DNA of 64,000 nucleotides from Candidatus Regiella insecticola LSR1 (GTDB lineage Bacteria; Pseudomonadota; Gammaproteobacteria; Enterobacterales; Enterobacteriaceae): NCBI RefSeq assembly GCF_000143625.1, contig NZ_GL379589.1, positions 134,743 to 198,742 of the forward strand, read 5' to 3'. Shown piece by piece: positions 19,624 to 28,738 of this stretch (position 1 is its first letter; each line of letters starts with the position of its first letter). The notes under the pieces were generated by a model. It saw only the letters and a program-made list of their open reading frames with translations, ran no database searches and was not told where the DNA came from. The position numbers and the translations under genes were made by a program.

Positions 19624-21150
19624 GTGACTAATTATTCAACATCCGATGAAATAATTAATGAAGAACTACACGTTCTCTGTCAGCGTTATAAAGCTATTAT
19701 TTTAACGATGGATAAGACAACACTAACTATCGCTACCTCTAATGGTGCAAATGATGAGCTGCTCTCTGCATTACGTTTTGCTTGCGGATGTATTATTAAA
19801 GTAGAACACTGGCCAGAAGCAAAAATTGAACAAATTCTTCATCAGTGGCAACCTCAAAATAACTTGCATCTTTCAACGTATTCCACTGTTGCTACTCATT
19901 CCGAAGAATTATCGAATAAATCACTCGTGAAAAATCATCCTTTACATGACTTTTCTGACGAAGAAACTTCCCTTAATGATGATAGTGATACCCCGGTCAT
20001 TCAATTTATTAATCAGACACTACGTATCGCCATTCAAAAAAGAGCTTCTGATATTCATTTTGAACCTTATCAGCATCGCTACCGTGTTCGCATACGTATC
20101 GATGGTGTATTACAAGAGATAAACCCTCCATCATCTGAATTAATACCTCGTATTGCGGCTTGCTTGAAAGTTATGGCTCGACTCAATATTGCAGAAAAAC
20201 GACTACCGCAAGATGGTCAATTGGCATTACAAATGGATAATTTACGTTACTCTATGCGCATTGCTACATTACCTGTTCAATATGGTGAAAAAATCGTACT
20301 ACGCATCCTCCATTCTCACTGGCAACCCTGTTTAGAACAATTAGGATTGACAGATAAAGTGCTCAAACAATTAATACAAGTATTATCAGCTCCTCAAGGT
20401 TTGATATTAGTAACCAGACCGACAGGAAGCGGGAAAACAATGACCTTATATAACAGTCTATTACAACTTAATCATTGGCAGAAAAATATATGCAGTGTTG
20501 AAGACCCTATAGAAATATCTGTTGAAGGCATCAATCAAATTCAAACCAATAACAAAATAGGTTTGGATTTTTCATGTATTCTGCGAACATTGTTACGTCA
20601 GGATCCTGACGTCATTATGATCGGTGAAATTCGTGACAATGAGACGGCTGAAATTGCAGTAAAGGCCGCACAAACAGGTCATCTTGTGCTGTCTACTCTG
20701 CACACTAATTCTACTACCGATACCCTAACTCGATTAATCCAAATGAAAGTGCCAGGTTACTTACTTGCCTCTTGTCTCAAGTTAGTTATTGCGCAGCGGC
20801 TAGTACGCCGTCTTTGTGTACATTGTAAAAAACCCGCGGCAGACGCCATCTACTATCCTGCCAATATATGGCCAAAATCACTACGTAATTGGCTGGCCAT
20901 CGGATGTGAATATTGCTGTGCTGGCTATTATGGCCGCATTGGGGTTTATGAAATATTAATGGTCACTCCCGAGATCCAACAAGCGCTCATTAATCATCTC
21001 GATTCCCTTAAATTAATTGATATTGCACAACACCAAGGGAATATGACGTTGTTGACGGCAGGGCTAACATTAGTTGATCAAGGAATTACCACTATTACTG
21101 AAATTAAACGTGTTATCGGTATGATATCTGAAGTTGAGGTTCACCAATGA
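19624..21150 (+). CDS. hofB: Type II secretion / type IV pilus assembly ATPase HofB
   Basis: 508 residues, GTG start with GAAGG upstream; E. coli HofB has 461. GspE/PilB motifs: PTGSGKTMTLYNSLL Walker A (about 262-276), ICSVEDPIEI, Walker B VIMIGEIRDNETAEIA, His box TGHLVLSTLHTNS, and a zinc-type CVHCKK ... CEYCC segment. The usual Gly before PTGSGKT is Arg here. It overlaps hofC by 4 bases (ATGA). Confidence 0.92.
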   Translation: MTNYSTSDEIINEELHVLCQRYKAIILTMDKTTLTIATSNGANDELLSALRFACGCIIKVEHWPEAKIEQILHQWQPQNNLHLSTYSTVATHSEELSNKSLVKNHPLHDFSDEETSLNDDSDTPVIQFINQTLRIAIQKRASDIHFEPYQHRYRVRIRIDGVLQEINPPSSELIPRIAACLKVMARLNIAEKRLPQDGQLALQMDNLRYSMRIATLPVQYGEKIVLRILHSHWQPCLEQLGLTDKVLKQLIQVLSAPQGLILVTRPTGSGKTMTLYNSLLQLNHWQKNICSVEDPIEISVEGINQIQTNNKIGLDFSCILRTLLRQDPDVIMIGEIRDNETAEIAVKAAQTGHLVLSTLHTNSTTDTLTRLIQMKVPGYLLASCLKLVIAQRLVRRLCVHCKKPAADAIYYPANIWPKSLRNWLAIGCEYCCAGYYGRIGVYEILMVTPEIQQALINHLDSLKLIDIAQHQGNMTLLTAGLTLVDQGITTITEIKRVIGMISEVEVHQ

Positions 21151-22363
21151 ATATTCACCGTTTGTATCAATGGCAAGCTATTAATAAAGATGGCGCTATT
21201 CAGGAAGATATCTCTTTAGCGACAGAAAAAAATAAAGTCTACGAATATATGCTACAACATGGATTACAGCCTATTAATGTAACATCTGGTAAGCGCGTTC
21301 CTGATAGTTATTGGCAAGGCATACATCTAATCACTATTACTCGCCAACTCGCGACCCTTTTACAATCAAGCTTACCTTTAGTAAATAGTCTACAATTATT
21401 AGCCAAAGAAACGGATGCGCCTGCTTGGCGTTGTGTTTTACAAGAAATCAGCCAAAAAGTTATCCAAGGTCAATCACTATCTGAAGCCATCTCTGATTAC
21501 CCACAAATATTTCCTGAATTATATTGTCAATTAATTACAGTTGGCGAGTTAACAGGTACTTTAGATCAGTGTTGTTCTCAATTAGCGGAACAGCAAGAAC
21601 GTCGGCAACAATTAAAAAAAAAGTTGCTAAAGCGTTGAGATACCCTCTTTTTATCTGCACTCTGGCTTTGCTTGTTAGCACTATGATGTTGGTTATGGTA
21701 TTACCGCAATTTGCTCAAATATACCAATCATTTTCGGCTCCTTTACCTTTGCTAACCCGCGGATTATTATTTTTTTCTAACAGCCTTATTTATATAGGGC
21801 CATATATTATTTTAGTATTGGTTATCATCGGTATAATTTATTGTCATAAATTAAGAAAAATACCGTACTGGTTACAATGGGAACAATCATGTCTATTACG
21901 GATTCCCATTTTTTCTTCCTTAATTCGTGGCAGATGTCTCAGTCAAATATTTCAAACCCTGGCCATTACTCAGCGCTCCGGTTTAACGTTGGCGGCCGGT
22001 CTTCAAGCGGCGGCATTATCTGTTAATAATTTCTTTTATCAGCAAGCCATGAACGATCTTAATAAACAGATAAGCCAAGGTATTTCATTGCACCATGCTA
22101 TGTCCCAATACAATTTATCTTCTCCATATCGATTATTTCCACCCTTATGTCAACAATTAATCCGTATTGGAGAAGAATCCGGATGTTTAGATATGCTCTT
22201 GGAAAAACTTTCTCATTGGCACCAACAACAAACTCAAGAACTGGCTGATAATACGACTCAAATACTTGAGCCAATATTGATATTAATCGTTGGTATCATT
22301 GTTGGCACTTTAGTTGTTGCTATGTACTTACCTATCTTTCAATTGGGTAATATCATGGATTGA
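21147..22363 (+). pseudogene. hofC: Type IV pilus assembly membrane protein HofC, frameshifted
   Basis: GspF family. The first frame (21147-21638) reads through the first GspF domain (ITRQLATLLQSSLPLVNSL ... VGELTGTLDQCCSQLAEQQE) and stops soon after a run of nine A's at 21614-21622. One more A would lead straight into VAKALRYPLFICTLALLVST and the second domain with three membrane segments, to 22363. Total about 405 residues, family length. Either a real break or a slippage-dependent gene. Confidence 0.88.
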
Positions 22364-22459
22364 TATTCTCTTTACGCTAAAAATGGGGTAAAGATATTAA
22401 AAATAATACATTATTTTGATGATATTTTAATCTAGCGCACTTTCAGAAGAAATTTAACG

Positions 22460-22488
22460 TTGACAGTATGATAATGGCTAGATATGAT
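22460..22488 (+). promoter_or_regulatory. Sigma-70 promoter of tRNA-Asn
   Basis: TTGACA (22460-22465), 17-base spacer, TATGAT (22483-22488), then a GC-rich discriminator GCGCACC. Placed 18 bases ahead of the tRNA. Confidence 0.8.
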
Positions 22489-22506
22489 GCGCACCGTTCA
22501 CGCAAT

Positions 22507-22582
22507 TCCCCTGTAGTTCAGTTGGTAGAACACCGGACTGTTAATCCGTATGTCACTGGTTCGAGTCCAGTCGGGGGAGCCA
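22507..22582 (+). tRNA. tRNA-Asn (GTT)
   Basis: 76 bases, acceptor TCCCCTG pairing with CGGGGGA, D-arm TAGTTCAGTTGGTAGAACA, anticodon loop CTGTTAA (GTT), T-arm CTGGTTCGAGTCCAG, encoded CCA. Nearly the E. coli sequence. Confidence 0.97.
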
Positions 22583-22625
22583 AACATAGTATCAGCCAGT
22601 ATTTTTTACTGATTGAGTTTTAAAG

Positions 22626-22659
22626 AAACCCGCATTATAAATGAATTTGCGGGTTTTTT
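22626..22659 (+). terminator. Intrinsic terminator after tRNA-Asn
   Basis: AAACCCGCA, 13-base loop, TGCGGGTTT followed by T's. Confidence 0.85.
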
Positions 22660-22749
22660 GTTGCCTGTTATCTTTGAGTATGGCAGGGCTATACTCTTGT
22701 TTTTTAGGGACTAGATTTGGGATTCTATACTTTTAGTGCCCAAAACAAG

Positions 22750-22872
22750 TATACCCAATGAATTTCGAATTACGGCAAAGCGGCAATCAATCGCATCCCA
22801 GGAGTGTATCCCCTTCGCCTTTAAAGTTTCCACTAAGCGGCCAGGGCGACCGACCGATGAGCGTAGACATAC
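22750..22872. repeat. Family A repeat, copy cut by a family B repeat
   Basis: TATACCCAATGAATTTCGAA ... GGCCAGGGCGACCGACCGAT GAGCGTAGACATAC, after which family B begins. No coding content. Confidence 0.75.
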
Positions 22873-22977
22873 TATACCGAATCATTTTAATTTGATTCAA
22901 GGCGGAGGAGTGCAGACAGTACAAATAGTACGGCAAGCGACGACAACGCAGAATCAAATTAAAATGATTTGGCTATA
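22873..22977. repeat. Family B repeat, copy 2
   Basis: TATACCGAATCATTTTAATT ... AATTAAAATGATTTGGCTATA. As at 19303, it sits inside a family A unit. Confidence 0.8.
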
Positions 22978-23022
22978 GGTGTGAGTAAAAGAGCCTTCAC
23001 ACTGATTAATGGATATAGCTTA

Positions 23023-23898
23023 GGTGTTATAAATTGACGTACAATATCGAAATGATTTATTGACCTATAAATACCAAAATGACTTATCCCTTAAAATTTC
23101 GTCAACATGTATTGGCTTTCAAAAAGAAAGAAGCCCTCACTTATGCTGAAACCGCCGACCGTTTTGGTGTAGGAAGTGCCAGTTTGATGCGATGGGCGAA
23201 ACGCCTGGAGCCTTGTTTGACGCGTAATAAACCCGCTACCAAAATAAACAGAGCGGCGTTGATTCTGGATGTGGAAACCTACCCTGACGCGTCTCAGCAC
23301 GAGCGGGCGCCACGGATGGGTGTGAGTGCCAGGGGTATTATCTGTGATGCCTTAAAGCGGGCGGGTTTTAGCTATAAAAAAAACATTTTATCCCCCCAAA
23401 GCCGACGTCCAAGCTCGAAAAGATTTTCAGACTAAGCTCCAGGGCTAACGTGGATGAAAGCGGTTTTGCTCATGATATGCCGCGTCTTTATGGTTATTCA
23501 GTGAAAGGGAAGCGCTGTTACGGCCAACACGATTGCCATGCCAAAGCACGTACTAATGTCATTGGTGCACAGCTTAACGGAAAATTAACTACGGTTTGTA
23601 CCTTCGACTGCCATATCAACAGCGATATTTTTTATGCCTGGGTCACCCAAAGATTTACTGCCAAAATCCCCTCCAGGGGCAGTCCTTGTGATGGATAATG
23701 TGCGCTTCCATAAACGCCAAGACATCCAGGCTGCTATACAGAAAGCTGGCTTTATTCTCGAATATCTCCCCACGTATTCTCCTGACATGAATCCCATTGA
23801 GCACAAATGGGCTCAAGCTAAAGCCCTTCGCAGAAAGCGACTATGTGATATCGATACCTTGTTTTCTGACCCTTTATTTTAAATCAATTTATACCGCA
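23023..23898 (+). mobile_element. IS630-family element, single uninterrupted copy
   Basis: 876 bases, flanked by TA on both sides. Left GGTGTTATAAATTGACG, right TTTATACCGCA. The sequence just outside (ATATAGCT on the left, AGCTATAT on the right) is palindromic with the other copies' flanks, so the true inverted repeats may extend outwards. Confidence 0.85.
23079..23882 (+). pseudogene. IS630-family transposase, three reading-frame breaks
   Basis: N-terminal frame 23079-23435 (helix-turn-helix), catalytic frame from 23450 (DESGFAHDMPRLYG), then another one-base insertion at CACCCAAAGATT (23650) that separates the second D and the E. The other two copies lack this last insertion. Inactive. Confidence 0.88.
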
Positions 23899-24330
23899 TA
23901 AGCTATATGGGTACCATAGGAGAGCATGTAAGGGGAGATTCCCTTGGGCTACTCGACCACTTATGATGAAAATAAGCTTTATCACACTCCGAAAACACAT
24001 TTTCTCTAACACAGATAATTATTCCCTCGAAGAAAAACGTGGGATATATAACGACATCATAGTCTCCTCGATTTACCTAAGAACATCAAAAGACCCGAGA
24101 CTTTAATACTGCAACAAAGCCATCAAAACACACATAGGTCAAAATATTTAAAACCAAATGCATTATCTTTGAACGGTAGCTCAAACCTCACGACGGAAAA
24201 ATCAAATAACAAAATATACGCACACTCTTGAAACTCACTTTTTACAGGAGTAAATTGTACTTACTATGACTTAGAGATTTGCTGAATTCTCTGTTGTCAC
24301 TCAGGGTTTTGTTTTAGTCTTAGGAGATAT
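23899..24330. other. Gene-free stretch before the LuxR-type regulator
   Basis: About 430 bases, AT-rich. No ORF or repeat was recognised. It presumably holds the promoter of the next gene; a Shine-Dalgarno (TAGGAGATAT) ends it. Confidence 0.5.
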
Positions 24331-25059
24331 ATGACGGATAAGATTAAATCAGATAAAATACAAAACTCTCAAAATTTGGTTGTAGAATCTCTAAATTCAT
24401 TACCACTCATTTCAATCACAGAACATAGCAATAAACCATGGGTTATAAGAGACTGCCAATCACGATATGTATATGTCAATCAAGCGGGGCTTGATTTCTT
24501 AGGCTTACCCGCTAATTTTAACATTGAAGGTAAATTGGACAACGAATGCCCGGCTGATTGGGCAGAATTCGCCGCAGAATACCAAGCAAACGACAGAAAA
24601 GCAGAAAAGACCGGAAAGCGTGTAGCTATTATCTCAACTAATTTTTATGGGCGAAAAAAAATACTGGAACCTTATTACCTTCCAAGATTTCTAATTTACA
24701 ATAAATTGGGTGAATGTATAGGTACTTTAACAAATGCAAGCAAGTTAAATTTTATTTCTCTTTCTCAATATGTAAACCAGCGAACACCTTCTGTTTTAAC
24801 GCTTACTCCTCCCACGACCCTCTTTACCGAGAAAGAACTTAGAGTGATATTTTTTATATTACAGCCCATGACAGCTAAAATGGTGGGGGATAGACTTTGC
24901 CGTGCTAAAAAGACGATAGAAAATAACCTAAGGATTATATATGATAAAGCAGGTGTCAGTTCTTTAAAAGATTTCAGAGAATGGTGTGGAACGATAGGTT
25001 TAGATCTATATATTCCCCCTGAATTTGCAAAACCCAGAGTACAGTCTCAATCTTTTTGA
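24331..25059 (+). CDS. PAS-LuxR type transcriptional regulator
   Basis: 242 residues. Residues about 25-140 look like a PAS_4 sensor domain (KPWVIRDCQSRYVYVNQAGL, DFLGLPANFNIEGKLDNEC). Residues about 165-225 form a LuxR-type helix-turn-helix (FTEKELRVIFFILQPMTAKM, KKTIENNLRIIYDKAGVSS). This architecture, with no autoinducer domain, is expanded in insect-associated Enterobacterales such as Photorhabdus. Ligand and targets cannot be read from sequence. Intact. Confidence 0.8.
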   Translation: MTDKIKSDKIQNSQNLVVESLNSLPLISITEHSNKPWVIRDCQSRYVYVNQAGLDFLGLPANFNIEGKLDNECPADWAEFAAEYQANDRKAEKTGKRVAIISTNFYGRKKILEPYYLPRFLIYNKLGECIGTLTNASKLNFISLSQYVNQRTPSVLTLTPPTTLFTEKELRVIFFILQPMTAKMVGDRLCRAKKTIENNLRIIYDKAGVSSLKDFREWCGTIGLDLYIPPEFAKPRVQSQSF

Positions 25060-25264
25060 GTATTTCCGCTCATTCATACACATGAAAAACTAACTTTAGG
25101 CGTTTCGATGCATCTAACTTTCTCAACACGCTCTTAGCCATCGTTGTGTTCCTGTTGGTGAAGCTACTTCTTAGTTACTACGATCTTTTCAACTAAGATG
25201 AAGTGACGAAATTTCCGGCAGTTCCCAAGCGTATGTGTGTCACATCTATTTATTAATAATAAAA

Positions 25265-25280
25265 TGTGATGTAGATCACA
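25265..25280. promoter_or_regulatory. Perfect CRP-type site
   Basis: TGTGATGTAGATCACA: both half-sites (TGTGA, TCACA) with the 6-base spacer exact. No gene follows within 600 bases on the plus strand; on the minus strand the regulator gene ends 200 bases away. Confidence 0.6.
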
Positions 25281-25324
25281 GATATTGATGGCTACTGAAG
25301 TTTAGTTGTGCCTGTCTTCGCTAA

Positions 25325-25765
25325 ATCAAATTTAAATCCTCATAAACGCCCAGGCGTGACTTTAACGTTAAAGCTTTAGGTTGGTATGGATAATAAGCTT
25401 ACGGCTCTTTCAGGTGCTTTAGAGAGAAGATTATCGCTGTATTGAATGTATATCTATCTTGTTAAGTTTCTTTATTTTTTGCAATTTAAAAGAATTTTTA
25501 GCAAAACGGGTTTGTTAGACTGGCAACGCTCGCCGCAAGAATGGCCTGAGCAAAGCGAAGGCCGTTCGAGGAAGCGGAATATCATCTGGTGCTGAATAGG
25601 AAATTGGTCACTCTTTAGTTGAATAATGCTTAGATGAAAATTTTGGGTTATTCACAAGAACAAGCCGGTAGATTGCGGTTAAAAGGAGTTAAAGGAAAAA
25701 ATCGATGTAACCGTTTGTTAAATGATTTTTTTTACTACCGATGCGTAAATCCCAGTTGCTTTATG
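25325..25765 (+). repeat. Duplicated plasmid-origin leader, copy A
   Basis: About 440 bases closely matching 27083-27550 base for base over most of the length (for example GAGAGAAGATTATCGCTG, CGCTCGCCGCAAGAATGGCC, ATCGATGTAACC). It ends in one degenerate iteron (ATGCGTAAATCCCAG, 25739-25753). No coding content is visible, and the remainder of 25060-25867 is also gene-free. Confidence 0.8.
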
Positions 25766-25867
25766 TTTACAAGCTAATTGTGGAAGTCGCACAACCCCTT
25801 GTATAACGCTTTCCTAAATCTTTCATTTCTAAAAGATCAGAGTAAATGACCTACTCTTAGCAGTTAG

Positions 25868-26462
25868 TTAACCAATGAACATTTCGGCGGGAACATGAAA
25901 ACGTTCAGACAATGCTTTAATGTGATGGACGGTTAGAGCACGGCGACCATTCAGGATATTGCTCACATTAGATTTAGATCCCAATTCTGATTCAAGATCT
26001 GCGGCTTTCAAACTATATTAGACCTCTTCGGAAACCTACTGGGTGATACGGATCCTGCGTTGTCCGGTGCGCGCAATCCTCATGTACTTTATGTTAACGA
26101 AGGTTGCTGTGCGCCGGGCGCCTTGACTCCGCATAACGAACTACGGTTTCCAAAGAGGTCTATTGATCCATAATGGTTCGAAGTACCGCGATACCACCAT
26201 CCGATACATTTTCTAGCAGGCAATTAAATTCTTTAAACTTTGGTGCTGTATTTTCATATTCGGTTATTTTTGCGGTAAGAGGCTCAAATAGTGGGTTCTC
26301 TAGATCGTTTTGGTCTACTAGATATTCTATTAGCTCAAGAGCTTTTTTATACTCAGCTTCGCTATGCCCGCCACTAAGTAAGGGGATAGATTTTGCCACT
26401 TTCGAGAAAGCATTGATTATTGTATCAAGGTGCATATTATGCTTCATCGTTGCTGTAGTCAT
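25868..26462 (-). pseudogene. higA: HigA-type antitoxin, interrupted by a MITE
   Basis: Minus strand. The first 100 residues (MTTATMKHNMHLDTIINAFS ... SDGGIAVLRTIMDQ) run into a 142-base repeat at 26161. Beyond it the C-terminal helix-turn-helix continues in frame: YSLKAADLESELGSKSNVSN, ILNGRRALTVHHIKALSERF, HVPAEMFIG, stop at 25868. Removing the repeat and one ATT restores a 150-odd residue HigA-like antitoxin. Its start overlaps the end of higB by 4 bases. Confidence 0.85.
26020..26161. repeat. Family D MITE with IS427-like ends, inside higA
   Basis: 142 bases, starts AGACCTCTTCGGAAACC and ends GGTTTCCAAAGAGGTCT; ATT on both sides. The ends match those of the IS427-like elements, so that transposase probably moves it. 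Interior unrelated to the IS; a second copy lies at 46596-46722. Confidence 0.85.
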
Positions 26463-26757
26463 TCTTTGTGCTCCCGATAATATTTTGTCAGTTTATCGTA
26501 TTCAGCATGAGTGGAAATGTGTTTAACAAAAATTTTGCGTAACCGAAAATCAATGTAAGTGATTAGTCTTAATGTATTACCTGATACATCAATTACCCAC
26601 CACTTATTACGATAACGGAAATTATCCAGTGACGGAATTAGCTTCTTCATTTGAATTGTCCTTTTTCGAGAGATTTCAACAAATCAGCAAGAGCTATAGC
26701 ACAATTTGGAAATTTTCCAGCGGCTTCATTAAACGGTTGTCTGCTGATAACGTGCAA
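26459..26757 (-). pseudogene. higB: HigB-type mRNA interferase toxin, frameshifted
   Basis: Minus strand. From a TTG at 26757 (GGAG upstream) the frame reads LHVISRQPFNEAAGKFPN ... LLKSLEKGQFK then stops; one base away the C-terminal half continues KKLIPSLDNFRYRNKWWVID ... FVKHISTHAEYDKLTKYY to 26459. Together they cover a full HigB of about 99 residues. So both partners of the higBA pair are broken. Confidence 0.82.
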
Positions 26758-26796
26758 TATTATTGTCTCCAAAATCTTTTTGTTTTCATCTATTTT

Positions 26797-27081
26797 TCAT
26801 CTAGATATGAAATCCTTACAGGTTTCAACGGTCAAATTTTTATAAGTGGCAAAATCGCTTTCATTGTTCGTAACGAGTGTAACTCCCAGCGCAATTGCAT
26901 GTACGCCGATAAGTTTGTTGAGGTGATCTGATTTTCTCTCTCGGGTGGCAGCATCGAACAAACATACTTCGAAAAATTCAATTACCGCATCGAGATTCTG
27001 GCGTTCTCGTTGTGGATTTGAGTAAACTGATAGGCCAAACTCCAATTCAACAAATGTGATGGCAGAAATGACTACATGACT
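26797..27081 (-). pseudogene. PIN-domain toxin (VapC-like), C-terminal fragment
   Basis: Minus strand: VVISAITFVELEFGLSVYSN ... DAATRERKSDHLNKLIGVHA then IALGVTLVTNNESDFATYKN. This is the second half of a VapC/PIN ribonuclease (Glu in VELEFG, Asn-Asn-x-x-D-F near the end). The N-terminal strand with the first Asp is missing, replaced by the origin leader, and residues before LIGVHA seem deleted. Confidence 0.7.
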
Positions 27082-27082
27082 A

Positions 27083-27550
27083 GCTCAAATTTAAAAGCCT
27101 CATAAACGCTCAGGAGTGATTTTAACGTTGAAGCCTTAGGGTTGTGGGTATGGATAATAAGTTTACGGCTCTTACAGGCGCCTTAGAGAGAAGATTATCG
27201 CTGCATTGAATGGATATCTATCCTGTTAAGTTTTTTTATTTTTGCAATTTAAAAAAATTTCTAGCAAAACGAGTTTGTTAGATTGGTAACGCTCGCCGCA
27301 AGAATGGCCTGAGCAGAGCGAAGGCCGTTCGAGGAAGCGGAATATCATCTGATTCTGAATAGGAAATTGGTCACTCTTTAGTTGAATAATACTCGGATGA
27401 AAATTTTGAGTTATCCACAAGAACAAGTCAGTAGATTGCGGTTAAAAGATTAGTTATGTATAAGTTAAAAGAAGTTAAAGGGAAAAAAATCGATGTAACC
27501 TTTTGTTAAATAGTTATTTTTTTACTATCGATGTGTAAATCCCAGTTTTT
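27083..27550 (+). repeat. Duplicated plasmid-origin leader, copy B
   Basis: Partner of 25325-25765. Small indels and substitutions separate them, for example an extra GATTAGTTATGTATAA block near 27450 in this copy. Both copies keep a GC-rich hairpin (GGCCTGAGC ... GCGAAGGCC) inside otherwise AT-rich DNA. Confidence 0.8.
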
Positions 27551-27640
27551 TATGTGTAAATCCCATTTTATTTTTATCTTATCCACAGAAAAGTTTGGAT
27601 CAATTTGAAATATGAATGTTGACTTCATGTGTAAATCCCA
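27531..27640 (+). repeat. RepA iterons
   Basis: ATGTGTAAATCCCA at 27531-27544, 27552-27565 and 27627-27640; weaker relatives GATAAATCCCAG at 27673 and GTGTAAATAG at 27694. The first two are 21 bases apart, two helical turns, as is usual for initiator sites. Confidence 0.85.
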
Positions 27641-27704
27641 TTATTAGATGTAATCTTCAAAATGTTTTTACTGATAAATCCCAGAAAAAACACGTGTAAA
27701 TAGC

Positions 27705-27739
27705 GAGCCAGCCAGGTGCTTCTAACACCTGGCTGGCTC
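27705..27739. promoter_or_regulatory. Perfect palindrome upstream of repA
   Basis: GAGCCAGCCAGGTG, 7-base loop, CACCTGGCTGGCTC. It could be the repA operator or a leader hairpin; no T-run follows, so it is not an ordinary terminator. Confidence 0.6.
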
Positions 27740-27774
27740 TAACCCATAACCCTAGCGTAGATAGGATTTAGGCT

Positions 27775-28710
27775 ATGGCCGATTATAATGGCAAATCGAG
27801 AGTAAACAACTTGAAAACGTTAAGACCCCGTAAACATCAGCAGATTGATTTTTTCATTGCTGATGAAGTTGATATCGTCACCTTCCGTGATGAACTGGCG
27901 AGTATGGAACATCCATTTTTTGCCCTGAAAGGTGGTGATACAAGGGTAAGAGAATACAAAAATAAAAATGTTACCGTAACGGTGCGGCCTGCTGTTGAAA
28001 TTGGCATAGCGACCATTTTTGATAAAGATGTTTGGATTTACACGATTTCTAAATTGCAGGAAGCAATCAATAACAACCACCCCATTAGCCGCACAGTCTG
28101 TTTCACCCCTTATGATTACTTTATTACGACAAATAGAGAGATAGGGGGACGAACCTATAAGGAGCTGGAAAAAGCTTTAGACAGACTGCGGGGTACATCT
28201 ATCACAACCAATATTTACCATTCACAGGATAAACAGGAATCAAGGGGATTTGGTTTGATTGATAGTTGGCGAATGGTGGAAGAAAAAAAAGGTAAGTTGG
28301 ATATAGGGATGGTTGAAGTGACGTTACCCAATTGGCTCTATCAGGCTGTCACCAACACCAAAGTGTTGCAAATCAGTCCAGATTATTTTCGCATTCGTAA
28401 AGCGATAGACCGCCGCCTGTATGAAATTTCTCGAAAACATTGCGGTAAACAGCATGAGTGGGTGATTTCGTTGGAATTGCTGCATTTAAAAACTGGGAGC
28501 ACGGCAGCAAGTAAAGCGGAGTTTAAACGATCAATAAAAAATTTAGTTAAAACTAATGAATTACCGGATTATGAAATAGCTTATGAAGCGGAAAAAGATT
28601 ATGTGATTTTTACCAATCGTAATCAAGACAGTGAAGCGGCACAAAAATCAAAACTGTGGGAAGGAGGAAAAAAAGCGATTTATGGACTGAAAAAGAAATA
28701 TGGTTTTTAA
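27775..28710 (+). CDS. repA: Plasmid replication initiator RepA (RPA family)
   Basis: 311 residues. Two winged-helix halves typical of the replication initiator protein A family: FFALKGGDTRVREYKNKNVT, VWIYTISKLQEAI, CFTPYDYFITTNR, YKELEKALDRLRGTSITTNI, and PDYFRIRKAIDRRLYEISRK. It would bind the iterons upstream. Intact, so the replicon may still be able to initiate. Its presence next to chromosomal genes means either an integrated plasmid or an assembly join. Confidence 0.87.
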   Translation: MADYNGKSRVNNLKTLRPRKHQQIDFFIADEVDIVTFRDELASMEHPFFALKGGDTRVREYKNKNVTVTVRPAVEIGIATIFDKDVWIYTISKLQEAINNNHPISRTVCFTPYDYFITTNREIGGRTYKELEKALDRLRGTSITTNIYHSQDKQESRGFGLIDSWRMVEEKKGKLDIGMVEVTLPNWLYQAVTNTKVLQISPDYFRIRKAIDRRLYEISRKHCGKQHEWVISLELLHLKTGSTAASKAEFKRSIKNLVKTNELPDYEIAYEAEKDYVIFTNRNQDSEAAQKSKLWEGGKKAIYGLKKKYGF

Positions 28711-28738
28711 TAAAATAAAAAAATAGGAGAATTGAAAA

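Larger units (their letters stand above)
27083..27740 (+). other. Iteron-type plasmid replication origin region
   Basis: Contains leader copy B, two exact DnaA boxes TTATCCACA (27411-27419, 27579-27587), at least three ATGTGTAAATCCCA iterons, AT-rich DNA and a 14-base perfect palindrome just ahead of repA. This is the organisation of a RepA-controlled iteron plasmid origin. Confidence 0.82.

Noticed and set aside
22736..22978. An 80-codon ORF
   Set aside because: It is formed by family A and B repeats and has no ribosome-binding site.
23450..23882. Two separate transposase genes
   Set aside because: They are pieces of one IS630 transposase separated by a one-base insertion.
27226..27426. 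A 66-codon minus-strand ORF in the origin leader
   Set aside because: The frame is not kept in the duplicate at 25325-25765 and the composition looks non-coding.
25325..27560. Possible CRISPR array from repeated segments
   Set aside because: There are only two long copies of one leader plus short iterons; no regular repeat-spacer pattern and no cas gene.
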